Shown here in pieces: positions 1-8,800 of a stretch of DNA of 21,423 bases (the first letter of the stretch is position 1; the number at the start of each line of letters is the position of its first letter). Both the position numbers and the translations under genes were made by a program. The notes beneath the pieces are model-generated. The model worked only from the letters and a program-made list of their open reading frames with translations. It was not told the origin of the DNA and searched no databases. The stretch spans positions 1-21,423 of IMG/VR virus record IMGVR_UViG_3300042691_017515; one strand, written 5' to 3'. The stretch is from a virus.

Positions 1-2
1 AT

Positions 3-713
3 AGAGTTGCTGATATACTAGAGTATGCTGACTTTAGGGATGACTTTGCAAATAAGATTGGCAAGTACAATGTATCTATACTTGATGAGATAAAAGATTT
101 GTATATATACGATTTTGGAATATTTATAGAAATTTCTCCTGATGAAGAACAAAAGGCTCAACTTGAAGCCAACATTCAGATGGCATTGTCTAAGGGTGAT
201 ATTAACCTTGAGGATGCTATTGACATACGTGAAATTAAAAATATAAAACTTGCTAATCAGCTTCTTAAAATGAAACGTGTTAAGAAGCAAGAAAGGGAAG
301 AAAAAATGGCTATGCAACAACAGGCTATGGTAGCACAGCAGCAATTAAAATCACAAGAACTTGCAGGTCAGGTTGCTATGCAAAAGATTCAAATGGAGTC
401 TCAGTCTAAAATGCAAATCAAACAAGCTGAAGTAGCTTTTGATATTGAGAAGCTTAAGGCTGAAGCTGAGATGAAGAGTATGCTAATGAATCAAGAGTTT
501 CAATATCAGATGCAACTTGCAGGAGTAAAAGAAACTGCTATTACAACTCGTGATAACATGAAAGAAGATGCCAAAGAAAAAAGAATAGCTGTTCAAAATA
601 CACAGCAATCAAAGCTTATAAACCAAAGAAAGAATAATCTACCTCCATTAAACTTCGAGTCTAATGAGGATAGCTTAGATGGTTTTGATTTGGCTGAGTT
701 TGAGCCTAGATAA
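3..713 (+). CDS. Portal protein, C-terminal part (5' end outside window)
   Basis: The reading frame is open from base 3, so the gene began upstream; the in-frame ATG at 99 lies inside continuous coding sequence and is not the start. The visible 236 residues begin with a helical stretch (VADILEYADF), then an acidic segment with ISPDEEQKAQLEANIQMAL, then a long Gln/Met/Lys-rich helix that ends in an acidic tail. The pattern SPDE-x-helix-'KG(D/Q)I..EDAI.IREI.N.KLA' matches what I remember of the C-terminal region of crAss-like and other Bacteroidota podovirus portals. Portals form the dodecameric DNA channel at one capsid vertex and dock the tail rings. Position directly before scaffold and major capsid genes supports this. 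The long Q/M/K helix may form the inner-capsid barrel seen in P22-type portals (inference). It could instead be another portal-adjacent head protein, but order and sequence favour portal. Confidence 0.72.
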   Translation, partial: RVADILEYADFRDDFANKIGKYNVSILDEIKDLYIYDFGIFIEISPDEEQKAQLEANIQMALSKGDINLEDAIDIREIKNIKLANQLLKMKRVKKQEREEKMAMQQQAMVAQQQLKSQELAGQVAMQKIQMESQSKMQIKQAEVAFDIEKLKAEAEMKSMLMNQEFQYQMQLAGVKETAITTRDNMKEDAKEKRIAVQNTQQSKLINQRKNNLPPLNFESNEDSLDGFDLAEFEPR

Positions 714-732
714 AAAGTTAATAATTTTTGTA

Positions 733-740
733 TAATTTTG
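733..740 (+). promoter_or_regulatory. Candidate Bacteroidota -7 promoter box (TAATTTTG)
   Basis: TAATTTTG fits TAnnTTTG, the -7 consensus of Bacteroidota housekeeping promoters. It lies in the 48-base gap after the portal stop, 21 bases before the ATG at 762. A matching TTG/TTTG -33 box at the usual spacing was not found, so this is a candidate only. It could drive scaffold and capsid transcription. Confidence 0.4.
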
Positions 741-761
741 TAATAAATTAAATCTAATCAA

Positions 762-1862
762 ATGGAAATCAAAGTAAGAGCGCTCGATGCGGCAGAAGAA
801 AAAAGTGTTCAACAGGTAGAAGAAGAACTGCTTAAAAAACATGAGCAAGAAATAAGCGGCCAAGTTGAACCTGAAGTTAAAATTGACACTACTGCAATTG
901 AGCCACAAACACTTATGGTAGAGCCTGAAGAGGAACTATCTGAAGAAAAAGTTCTTTCATATATAGGTAAAAGATACAATAAGCAAATCAATTCATTTGA
1001 TGAATTGATGGCCGAACGTCAGGAGAGCGAGCCTCTACCTGAAGATGTGGCTGCTTATATGAAATATAAGAAGGATACGGGACGTGGATTTGAGGATTTT
1101 CTCAAGTTGAGAAAAGATTATGATTCAATGAACCCCGATCAACTTCTTAAAGAATATCTTTCTTCTACGCAAAAAGATCTTGACGAAGAAGACATTAATA
1201 CTTTAATGGAGGAGTACTCTTATGATGAAAGTATTGATGATGAATCTAGCGTCAAGAAAATTAAAATTGCTAGAAAAAAAGCTATTGCCGAAGCTAAAAA
1301 CTTCTTCAATGAACAAAAGGAAAAATATAAACTTCCGCTTGAGTCAAGTGGTACAGGTTTATCTCCTGATGAAAAAGAAGAGTATGAAGCATATCGTCAA
1401 TATACGCAACAGGCAAAGACCATAGAGGAAGAGAATAATCGCAAGCGTCAGTGGTTTGAGCAAAAGTCTGAAGAGATCTTTAGTAAAGATTTTAAAGGAT
1501 TTGAGTTTGACATTAATGATAAAAAGGTTGTTTTTACTCCGGGCAGTGCGGCTGAATTAAAGAAGCTACAATCAAATCCAATGAATTTCATAGGGAAGTT
1601 CTTGGATGAAAGTGGATTGATTAAAGATGCTGCAGGGTATCATAGGGCTTTGTCAGTGGCAATGAATCCCGAAAAGTTTGCTAAACACTTTTATGAACAG
1701 GGTTTGGCAGATGCAACAGAAGATGTTTTACGTAAGACAAAAAATATAAATATGTCAGAACGCAGGGCACCTGAAGTTGTAAATAAGGGGGGTATGCAGG
1801 TAAAAACTGTAGCACCTGATTCCGGAAGGAGTCTTAAGATTCGTAGTATTAGAAAAGTATAA
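762..1862 (+). CDS. Capsid scaffold-like protein
   Basis: This 366-residue protein lies between portal and major capsid protein, the usual place of a scaffolding protein. It is highly charged and predicted almost entirely helical. Residues 1-80 are very acidic with runs of Glu, the middle holds long Glu/Lys/Gln helices (for example AIAEAKNFFNEQKEKYKLP), and the C-terminus turns strongly basic (GRSLKIRSIRKV). An acidic helical body with a short basic C-terminal end is the design of phage scaffolds, where the basic end binds capsid subunits. No protease motif was seen, so self-cleavage cannot be claimed. The ATG at 762 follows an A/T-rich leader (AATCTAATCAA) without a Shine-Dalgarno sequence. 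The call is based on position and composition; an internal head protein is the alternative. Confidence 0.68.
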   Translation: MEIKVRALDAAEEKSVQQVEEELLKKHEQEISGQVEPEVKIDTTAIEPQTLMVEPEEELSEEKVLSYIGKRYNKQINSFDELMAERQESEPLPEDVAAYMKYKKDTGRGFEDFLKLRKDYDSMNPDQLLKEYLSSTQKDLDEEDINTLMEEYSYDESIDDESSVKKIKIARKKAIAEAKNFFNEQKEKYKLPLESSGTGLSPDEKEEYEAYRQYTQQAKTIEEENNRKRQWFEQKSEEIFSKDFKGFEFDINDKKVVFTPGSAAELKKLQSNPMNFIGKFLDESGLIKDAAGYHRALSVAMNPEKFAKHFYEQGLADATEDVLRKTKNINMSERRAPEVVNKGGMQVKTVAPDSGRSLKIRSIRKV

Positions 1863-1882
1863 CAATTTAAAAATTAAAAAAA

Positions 1883-3304
1883 ATGGCAGTTTTACCAAGT
1901 CCCGGTTATCAGCTCCAACCAAGTGCGGAGCAGGTACCATTATCAACAAACTATATTACCAACTTCAACTTCTTGAATCAGTATCTTCCTGATACTTATG
2001 AGAAGGAGTTCGAGCGTTATGGTAATCGTACAGTAGCATCTTTCCTTCGTATGGTAGGTGCTGAAATGCCTTCTAACTCAGACATGATTAAGTGGGCAGA
2101 ACAAGGTCGTCTTCATACTAAGTATGTAGATTGCGCATCTTCAGGTGTAGCAGGTGATGATACCGCTACTATCACAGTAAGTGATCCTAACGTGAGTGGC
2201 ATTGCTATTCGTGTTGGTCAAACTGTATACATCTCTGATAACGCTACAGGTCTTTCTAATAAGGGTATCGTTACTGCAGTAAACACTACAGCAGGTACTT
2301 TCGATGTTGCTTATTACGAAGCTGCAGGTCAGAGTTTTGCTGATACAGATACTCTTTCAGTTTGGATTTACGGTTCTGAGTTTAAGAAAGGTACCAATGG
2401 AATGATTGGTTCTCTTGAGTCTCAAGACGAAATCTTCGACAACTCTCCAATCATCATCAAGGACAAATACGCTGTAAGCGGTTCTGATATGGCTCAAATT
2501 GGTTGGGTAGAAATTACAACTGAAAACGGTGCTACAGGATACCTTTGGTATCTTAAGAGTGAGCACGAGACTCGTCTTCGTTTCGAGGATTACCTTGAGA
2601 CTGCAATGATCGAGGCTGTTCCTGCTGAGTCAGGATCAGGTGTTGCTACACAAACATCAAATACTCAAGTTGGTAACAAAGGTTCAGAAGGTATCTTCTA
2701 CGTTGTTAACGACCGTGGTAACGTATGGGGTGGTGGTAACCCAACTACTCTTGCTGATTTTGATGCTATCATCTCTCGTCTTGACAAGCAAGGTTCTATC
2801 GAAGAGAACGTAATCTTCGTAAATCGTGCCTTCAGCTTTGACATTGACGATATGCTTGCTGCTCAAAACAGCTACGGAGCAAATGGTACATCTTATGGTC
2901 TTTTCGACAACGATAAGGATATGGCGTTGAATCTTGGTTTCACAGGTTTCCGTAGAGGTTATGACTTCTACAAGTCTGATTGGAAATACTTGAACGACCC
3001 AACCATGCGTGGTGGATTGCCAACAGGTGCTTCTGCTTCAGGTACTGTAACAGGTCTTTTGGTTCCTGCAGGTTCTACAACCGTGTACGACCAAATCCTT
3101 GGCAAAAATGCTAAGCGTCCTTTCTTGCATGTACGTTATCGTGCATCTGAGACTGAAGACCGCCGTTACAAGACTTGGATTACAGGTTCTGCCGGAGGTG
3201 CTCAAACAAGCGATCTTGATGCAATGGAGGTTAACTTCCTATCTGAGCGTTGCGTTTGTACTCTAGGTGCTAACAACTTCGTATTGTTCCGTTACGGTTC
3301 TTAA
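1883..3304 (+). CDS. Major capsid protein
   Basis: A 473-residue protein placed right after the scaffold. The N-terminal segment (STNYITNFNFLNQYLPDTYEK, then RYGNRTVASFLRMVGAE) and the overall length resemble crAss-like major capsid proteins, which have the HK97 fold and form the icosahedral shell. Residues about 84-164 look like an inserted small beta-barrel (VGQTVYIS...GIVTAVN...FDVAYY), probably in the E-loop or surface region. Codon choice is sharply different from all neighbours: 18 of 20 Arg codons are CGT, with one CGC and one AGA, and Asn/Phe/Lys favour AAC/TTC/AAG, the mark of a very highly expressed gene. The leader is a run of A and T (AAAAATTAAAAAAA) directly before ATGGCA. The gene is closed by a hairpin terminator, which fits a separate abundant transcript. 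High confidence from order, length and codon bias; exact family unverified. Confidence 0.88.
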   Translation: MAVLPSPGYQLQPSAEQVPLSTNYITNFNFLNQYLPDTYEKEFERYGNRTVASFLRMVGAEMPSNSDMIKWAEQGRLHTKYVDCASSGVAGDDTATITVSDPNVSGIAIRVGQTVYISDNATGLSNKGIVTAVNTTAGTFDVAYYEAAGQSFADTDTLSVWIYGSEFKKGTNGMIGSLESQDEIFDNSPIIIKDKYAVSGSDMAQIGWVEITTENGATGYLWYLKSEHETRLRFEDYLETAMIEAVPAESGSGVATQTSNTQVGNKGSEGIFYVVNDRGNVWGGGNPTTLADFDAIISRLDKQGSIEENVIFVNRAFSFDIDDMLAAQNSYGANGTSYGLFDNDKDMALNLGFTGFRRGYDFYKSDWKYLNDPTMRGGLPTGASASGTVTGLLVPAGSTTVYDQILGKNAKRPFLHVRYRASETEDRRYKTWITGSAGGAQTSDLDAMEVNFLSERCVCTLGANNFVLFRYGS

Positions 3305-3321
3305 TCCGAAGTATTATATAT

Positions 3322-3358
3322 AGTGTGGAGGGCATTAAAATCCTCCACACTTATTTTA
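3322..3358 (+). terminator. Hairpin terminator after the major capsid gene
   Basis: Stem GTGTGGAGG (3323-3331) pairs perfectly with CCTCCACAC (3342-3350) around a 10-base loop; one more A-T pair (3322/3351) extends it. It is followed by TTATTTT, an interrupted U-rich tail. It starts 18 bases after the capsid stop codon. The imperfect T tract suggests partial read-through to the next gene, which has no obvious promoter of its own. Confidence 0.8.
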
Positions 3359-3380
3359 AATTTTAATTAAATTATATCAA

Positions 3381-4124
3381 ATGAAACAGAATAAAGTTCC
3401 TTCTGACAAGATTTATAAGTTAAAAGGAGAATCGGCTCCACTTTCATATACACTTCCATCGAGAAACACAAAAAGATACCCTCTTCTTTGGTTTGATGAA
3501 GCCAATAATCTTAATAAGCCACTAAGGTATGCCATCAATCAAAAGACGCCTTTTGAGGACGAACAAGATGGTAACGCTATAGTTGAGCCAATTATATTTG
3601 AAAATGGGTTCCTAAGAGTACCCAAAAATAATCCTGTTTTGCAGGAGTTTTTACATTATCATCCGCTAAATGGTCGTACCTTTATAGAGGTAGATCACGA
3701 AAGGGATGCGGCTAAAGAGGTAGAGAAGCTTGCTTCTGAGGTTGATGCTCTTATAGAAGCTCGCCAATTGAGTGTTGAGCAGCTTGAAACAGTGTCGAGA
3801 GTATTATTTGGTAAGGACCCAAGTAGGTTTACTACCGCAGAATTGAAACGTGACGTATTGGTTTATGCTAAAAAAGACCCACACGGATTCCTAAATATCT
3901 TGAATGATCCGATGTTAAGGTTGCAATCAAACGTACATGTGTTCTTTGAAAATAAATTATTGACTTTTAGAAACGGTCAAAAAGAAGTATGGTTTAATAC
4001 AGCTTCTAATAAAAAGAAGATGGTTACTGTACCTTATGGTCAAGATCCATATTTTACCGTAGCTGAATTTCTTAAAACTGATGATGGCATTGATGCCCTA
4101 AAAATGCTTGAAAATAGTTTATAG
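3381..4124 (+). CDS. Conserved post-capsid structural protein, function unknown
   Basis: This 247-residue soluble protein sits between two terminators just after the capsid gene. I recognise its type from Bacteroidota phages: residues 20-40 (LSYTLPSRNTKRYPLLWFDE), an acidic patch FEDEQDGN (58-65), and PVLQEFLHYHPLNG (85-98) are familiar landmarks. Residues 105-140 form a charged helix, followed by a helix-rich part (TAELKRDVLVYAKKDPHGFLNILND, split here by family memory only) and a beta-rich C-terminus that ends in a short helix. No enzyme motif, signal peptide or membrane segment is seen. Position suggests a capsid accessory or head-completion role, but I cannot assign one. The gene has its own terminator, so it is either read through from the capsid promoter or driven from the A/T-rich gap before it. 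ATG at 3381 follows AATTATATCAA. Confidence 0.6.
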   Translation: MKQNKVPSDKIYKLKGESAPLSYTLPSRNTKRYPLLWFDEANNLNKPLRYAINQKTPFEDEQDGNAIVEPIIFENGFLRVPKNNPVLQEFLHYHPLNGRTFIEVDHERDAAKEVEKLASEVDALIEARQLSVEQLETVSRVLFGKDPSRFTTAELKRDVLVYAKKDPHGFLNILNDPMLRLQSNVHVFFENKLLTFRNGQKEVWFNTASNKKKMVTVPYGQDPYFTVAEFLKTDDGIDALKMLENSL

Positions 4125-4145
4125 TAGGTTTTAATGGTTGATTTT

Positions 4146-4174
4146 AGAGGGTATTTAAATACCCTCTTTTTTTT
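4146..4174 (+). terminator. Rho-independent terminator (perfect palindrome plus T8)
   Basis: Positions 4146-4167 form a perfect 22-base palindrome: AGAGGGTATTT followed at once by its reverse complement AAATACCCTCT. In RNA the central A/U bases would open into a loop on top of a GAGGGUA stem. Eight consecutive T (4167-4174) follow. It lies 22 bases after the stop of the preceding gene. This is the strongest terminator in the window. There is no T run on the opposite strand, so it should work only for + strand transcripts. Confidence 0.9.
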
Positions 4175-4177
4175 GTT

Positions 4178-4185
4178 TATATTTG
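4178..4185 (+). promoter_or_regulatory. Candidate Bacteroidota -7 promoter box (TATATTTG)
   Basis: TATATTTG matches the TAnnTTTG -7 consensus exactly, only four bases after the terminator T run and 13 bases before the ATG at 4199. No -33 TTTG lies at the normal distance because the terminator palindrome occupies that site. A terminator followed at once by a promoter would start a new tail-gene transcript here. The predicted leader would be only about 6-8 bases long. Confidence 0.5.
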
Positions 4186-4198
4186 TAAAAATTGTACA

Positions 4199-4942
4199 AT
4201 GATAAACTCAGTAAGAAATACCGTATTATCTGTTCTAAACAAGAACAATTATGGGTATATTTCTCCATCTGATTTTAACCTGTATGCAAAGCAGGCTCAG
4301 ATGGAACTATTTGAAGAAACATTTTCTTTATATAATAAGACTATAAATATGGAGAATGCCCGTATGTCGGGTACTTCTTATGCTGATTTTAAAAAAATTC
4401 TTGAAGAGGCTATAGAAATATTTTCTACAACATCTTCATTAACTCAAGTCTCAGCAGCAACAAATAGATATTATCTTCCATCAGTTACTACTACAGGATA
4501 TGATTACTTTATGATTAATAAAGTACTTTGTTATGATGCTTCAGGACCAACAAGAGTTTTAAAGGGAGAAGCCGAAAAGGTAAATCACAGTAAAATAACA
4601 ATGCTAAATACTTCTCTTCTTACAGCTCCAACAGAAACGTACCCTGCGTATGTTCAAGAAGGTAGTATAATGACGGTTTATCCTGATACCATTAATTTGC
4701 CAAATGAAGTTGATGCACAATACTTTAGATATCCAAAAGACCCTAAGTGGACATACATAACTCTCGCAAGTGGCGAGCCTGTATTTGATCAATCACAACC
4801 TGATTATCAAGACTTTGAGATTCCTATAGAAGATGAATATAAATTAGTCTTAAAGATACTACAGTATGCAGGTATCTCTATTCGTGAGATAACTCCTGTT
4901 CAGTTTGGCGCAGCACAAGAACAACAACAGCAACAACAATAA
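4199..4942 (+). CDS. Tail ring/adaptor-like structural protein A
   Basis: A 247-residue protein opening the tail block. Residues 1-75 are helical (SVRNTVLSVLNKNNYGYISP, KQAQMELFEETFSLYN), a start that I associate with a conserved Bacteroidota phage structural protein found next to the portal-binding rings. The middle (80-200) is beta-rich, with 'RYYLP' and 'YPAYVQEGSIMTVYPDT', and the C-terminal part has a helix (EDEYKLVLKILQYAGISI) before a Gln tail. The beta core between helices resembles head-tail connector/adaptor proteins that stack under the portal. It sits first in a run of three tail genes with gaps of 6 and 1 bases, so they are translated together. It ends in six Gln codons and two successive TAA stops. 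Ring/adaptor is inferred from position and fold pattern; no enzymatic feature is visible. Confidence 0.6.
   Translation: MINSVRNTVLSVLNKNNYGYISPSDFNLYAKQAQMELFEETFSLYNKTINMENARMSGTSYADFKKILEEAIEIFSTTSSLTQVSAATNRYYLPSVTTTGYDYFMINKVLCYDASGPTRVLKGEAEKVNHSKITMLNTSLLTAPTETYPAYVQEGSIMTVYPDTINLPNEVDAQYFRYPKDPKWTYITLASGEPVFDQSQPDYQDFEIPIEDEYKLVLKILQYAGISIREITPVQFGAAQEQQQQQQ
4922..4939 (+). repeat. Poly-glutamine codon run at the end of a tail gene
   Basis: Six consecutive Gln codons (CAA CAA CAG CAA CAA CAA) form the last residues of the preceding protein, followed by two in-frame TAA stops. A trinucleotide run like this can change length by replication slippage without breaking the frame. Confidence 0.85.
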
Positions 4943-4948
4943 TAAGAT

Positions 4949-5872
4949 ATGGCATATATATCACAATATCAGTATTATGAAAATGGGGGTAATCAACCCG
5001 AAAATAAAAATTGGGGTTCTTATCAATACGTAAGTTTATATGATATAGTCAATAATTTTTTATTGATGTATTCAGGCAACCATTCACTTGTTAACAATGA
5101 AGAGAGATATAAGATATTATTTCACGCAAAAAGGGCAGTCCAAGAACTCAACTATGATGCCTTTAAAGAGCTTAAAGTCTTGGAGCTTACCGTTGATGAC
5201 ACACTCAGGTACGTACTTCCATCGGACTACGTCAATTGGGTGCGAGTTAACTTATACAAAGATGGGTACTTGAGACCACTTACGGAAAACATTCAGGTTA
5301 TATCCTCATTGGCTTACCTTCAAGACCAAACGGGTAAGATATTATTTGACCAAGATGGTAATGCATTATCTCCTGAGTTCTCAGAGATTGATGTACAAAG
5401 ATTAGCAGGAACAAAAAAGAGTATTTATCTTAACCCGCAAAGTAAATATAATGGGCAAGAAGGTTGGAATGTTAATGGGGCTTGGTATTTTGATTATAGT
5501 CTTGGAGAGAGATATGGTCTCAATACTGAAACAGCTAACTTTAATCCAACATTTAATATAGATAAAAAACAGGGTGTTATTTACTTTAACTCTGATATGT
5601 ATAATCAATCTGTTATTCTTGAATATATTTCAGATGGTATGGAGAATGGTGATGATTCTCTTGTTTCTGTAAATAAATTGTTTGAGAAATACATATATGC
5701 TTATATTCAATACGAGATACTAAACTCTAAACTTGGTGTTCAAGAGTATGTTGTGAATAGGGCTAGGAAAGAAAAAAGTGCGTTATTAAGAAATGCAAAA
5801 ATTAGAATCAGTAACATTCATCCGGGTAGACTTCTTATGAATCTACGTGGTATGGACAAGTGGTTGAAATAA
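4949..5872 (+). CDS. Tail ring/tubular-like structural protein B
   Basis: A 307-residue protein 6 bases after protein A and 1 base before the large stabilization gene. Residues 28-75 (SLYDIVNNFLLMY, then RYKILFHAKRAVQELNYDAF) and LPSDYVNWVRVNLY (about 92-105) are landmarks of podovirus tail-adaptor proteins of the kind called tail tubular A-like in crAss-like annotations. The centre is beta-rich and variable. The C-terminal helix pair (KYIYAYIQYEILNSKLG, RARKEKSALLRNAKIRI) is strongly conserved in type and basic, and it ends RLLMNLRGMDKWLK. Such proteins form the second ring between portal and tail nozzle. No catalytic motif is visible. The start ATGGCA follows a tandem stop and AAGAT. Family assignment is from memory and position. 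Confidence 0.66.
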   Translation: MAYISQYQYYENGGNQPENKNWGSYQYVSLYDIVNNFLLMYSGNHSLVNNEERYKILFHAKRAVQELNYDAFKELKVLELTVDDTLRYVLPSDYVNWVRVNLYKDGYLRPLTENIQVISSLAYLQDQTGKILFDQDGNALSPEFSEIDVQRLAGTKKSIYLNPQSKYNGQEGWNVNGAWYFDYSLGERYGLNTETANFNPTFNIDKKQGVIYFNSDMYNQSVILEYISDGMENGDDSLVSVNKLFEKYIYAYIQYEILNSKLGVQEYVVNRARKEKSALLRNAKIRISNIHPGRLLMNLRGMDKWLK

Positions 5873-5873
5873 T

Positions 5874-8800
5874 ATGGCAAATATTACAAGGAACTTTACA
5901 GCAGGTAGAATGAATAAGGTTGTTGATGAACGCCTTATTCCTGATGGAGAATATATTGACGCACTCAATATTCGCATGGGTTCTACTGAGAACTCCGAGA
6001 TTGGTGTCATTGAAAATACAAAAGGAAACTTACCACTTACATCAATAAAATATATTGATGGGACACCATTAAGTTCTTCGGCTAAATGTATAGGAGCTAT
6101 TGATGATAGCGCAAACGAAACATTATATTGGTTTATACATGACTCAAATTTTACTGTAGGAGCTACGGGAAAGCTTGATATGATTGTGTCTTATAATACA
6201 AATACCAATATACTTACGTATCACGTAATTAGCGTAGATGATGGAGATGGTGTAAATACAACATTAAACTTTAATCCAAAATATCTTATAACAGGAGTTG
6301 ATATTGTTGAGAATTTAATATTTTTTACAGATCACTACAATCCTCCAAGATTTATAAATAGGAAAAGGAACTATGCAAATCCGCTACTTAATATAGACCA
6401 ATTTACAGCAGAGTCAATACTTGTTATTAAGAAGCCGCCAATTGCAGCTCCAACTGTACAACCAATAGTTACAGGAAGTCAAGATGATTTTTTAAAGACT
6501 AGGTATATATGTTTTGCTTATAGATACAGATACCAAGATGGTGAGTATACAGCAACATCTCAATTCTCTGATCCTGTTTTTATACCAAAACCATTTGAGT
6601 TTAGTATTAACAGTTTCTTGAACGAGGGTATGGTTAACCTTGCAAATGCTGCGAGTGTAACATATAATTCAGGAGGCCCTCTTGTTGTTGGTATTGACTT
6701 GCTTTTTAAAGAAGCTCAAAGTAATATTATAAAGGTTATTGAAAAGCTTGATAAAGCTGAGCTTGGACTTGTTGATAATACTGACTACACTTATGTATTT
6801 ACAAATAGTAAAATTTTTACAGTACTACCTGAGTCTGAGTTATTAAGACTATATGATAATGTACCACTTATAGCAAAAGCTCAAACCATTATGGGTAACA
6901 GGCTTATGTATGGTAATTATACTGAAGGATATGATTTGATTGATAAGTTTGGTCAACCTGTAAAATTTGAATACACAGCCAACTTGATTACTGAGCCTGT
7001 AGATAGTACTCAGCTTGTTGACACTACAGCAAGTGGTAATTATACAATTAATGGCTCTCAATCAATAGCAAACTCAGTACTATATTTTGATTTAACAGGT
7101 GCTGAATTAATTGCAGGATCTTCAATTAGTGCAGATATAAGGCTTAATCACGCTGATTTTACAGGAGATACTCCTGATCCAACAGAACAATCTCAAAATA
7201 TAGAGATTACATTTTCATTTATATTGAACAGAGATTATACATCTGTGTATGACTTAGCAACTAGTGTTGAATTTCAAGAAGCAGTAGGTACTGTAGCGAA
7301 CATTAATCCTGTATATCCATTTACTCCGGGAGGTACAACACTTACTGATCAATTAAATGACGCATTGCCATTAAACCTAGATGCATTAACAAAATATTCT
7401 AGTGGAATTAGTGCGGGTGGTCAACCTATAGCTATAATTACTACGCCTGCAAGTCAACTTATAGGTTTACAATTCATAGCAATGAGGTATGTTAATAATA
7501 CTGCCTCACCTACATTTAATGTATATGAATATTACTCTGTGACATTCGCAGAAGTAACGTATCAAAAGATAAATTCACCTCGCAGTTTACACAGCAATCG
7601 AGGATATGAGATTGGTATTGTTTATATGGATGAATATAATAGAGCATCAACTGCTTTGGTTAGTCCCAATAATACAGTATCTATTCCTTGTGCTAATTCA
7701 AGTACAAAAAATTCTATACAGGTTACAATACCATCAACTCAAAGAGCGCCTTATTGGGCTAAGAGATATAAGTTTGTCATCAAGCCTGATGAAGAAAATT
7801 ATGACGTTATTTATAGCAGCATATTCTTTAATGACCCTAACTCAAATGATGTGTACTTTTTACTTGAGGGAGAAAATGCAAGAAAAGTTGAACAGGGCGA
7901 TAGGCTTATTGTAAAGGCAGATACAGGAGGTCCAACAACATCTTGTGTATATGCAACTGTTCTTGAAAAGGAAGCAAAGGCTGAAGGGTTTATAGTAATA
8001 CCAAGTGAGCTTGATCCTACTGAAAATATAAATGTACCATCGGGCGTTTATATGAAAATGAACCCAAGCAACTTCGCTGTTGTAAAAGATGAGCTTTCTA
8101 TAATAGCTCCGGGTGTTATACAGGTTGATGAAAATACTCCAAATGATTTTCCTATTCTTTCTTATCCAATGAATAGATATGATACTGCTACTTCTGCTTG
8201 GGTTGATTATGATGTTCCTGCAGGAAGTAGAATAAGAATATCTTTTAAATTTCAAAGACTTGGTGTAGGAGGTGGTAGTAGTCTTTGTGAAAAAAGAATA
8301 TATACGTTAGAAAAAAACTTAGTATCTTCTGCAAGCTATGCCAATATGAAAGATTGGTGGGACGGGGAGAATGTTCAAAATGTTATTACGGAAGGAATAC
8401 AGGATGTTGGAGCAGGTGGTGGCGACATAGATAATGTATATGTATCAACTTTAGCTTCTACAAGCAATGATATACCAACAGCTATTGATACAAACTATTA
8501 TAGATTCTACAGAAATATTGCAACAAATCAACTTTCACTTTTATTAAGCGGAACAGTTAGATGTGGAGGTGTATTATCTAGAGAAAAAAGAAGGTCTACT
8601 ATTATTGCAAATGTAGAAGTGTTTAGGGCTGAAACAACTATTATATTTGAAACACAACCACAAGATGCTTTACCTGATGTATTCTTTGAAAATAATTTAT
8701 CTTTTTCTATTGACGCTAATGGAAACCATAGTGGCAATGTTCAAAATCAAAATATATCGGGTGGTACGTCAGCTATTGTAGATACAGAATTTTTTAACTG

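Noticed and set aside
99-101. ATG at 99 as the start of the first gene
   Set aside because: The frame is open and protein-like from base 3, with portal-like sequence before the ATG; it is an internal Met-coding or in-frame position of a gene entering from upstream.
700-760. -33 TTTG boxes for the promoter candidates
   Set aside because: TTTG and TTG occurrences upstream lie either too near (2-3 bases) or too far (about 26-32 bases) from the -7 boxes.
7606-7914. Second + strand open frame inside the stabilization gene
   Set aside because: It overlaps fully with a well-supported long gene in another frame and has shadow-like composition rich in Leu and Ile.
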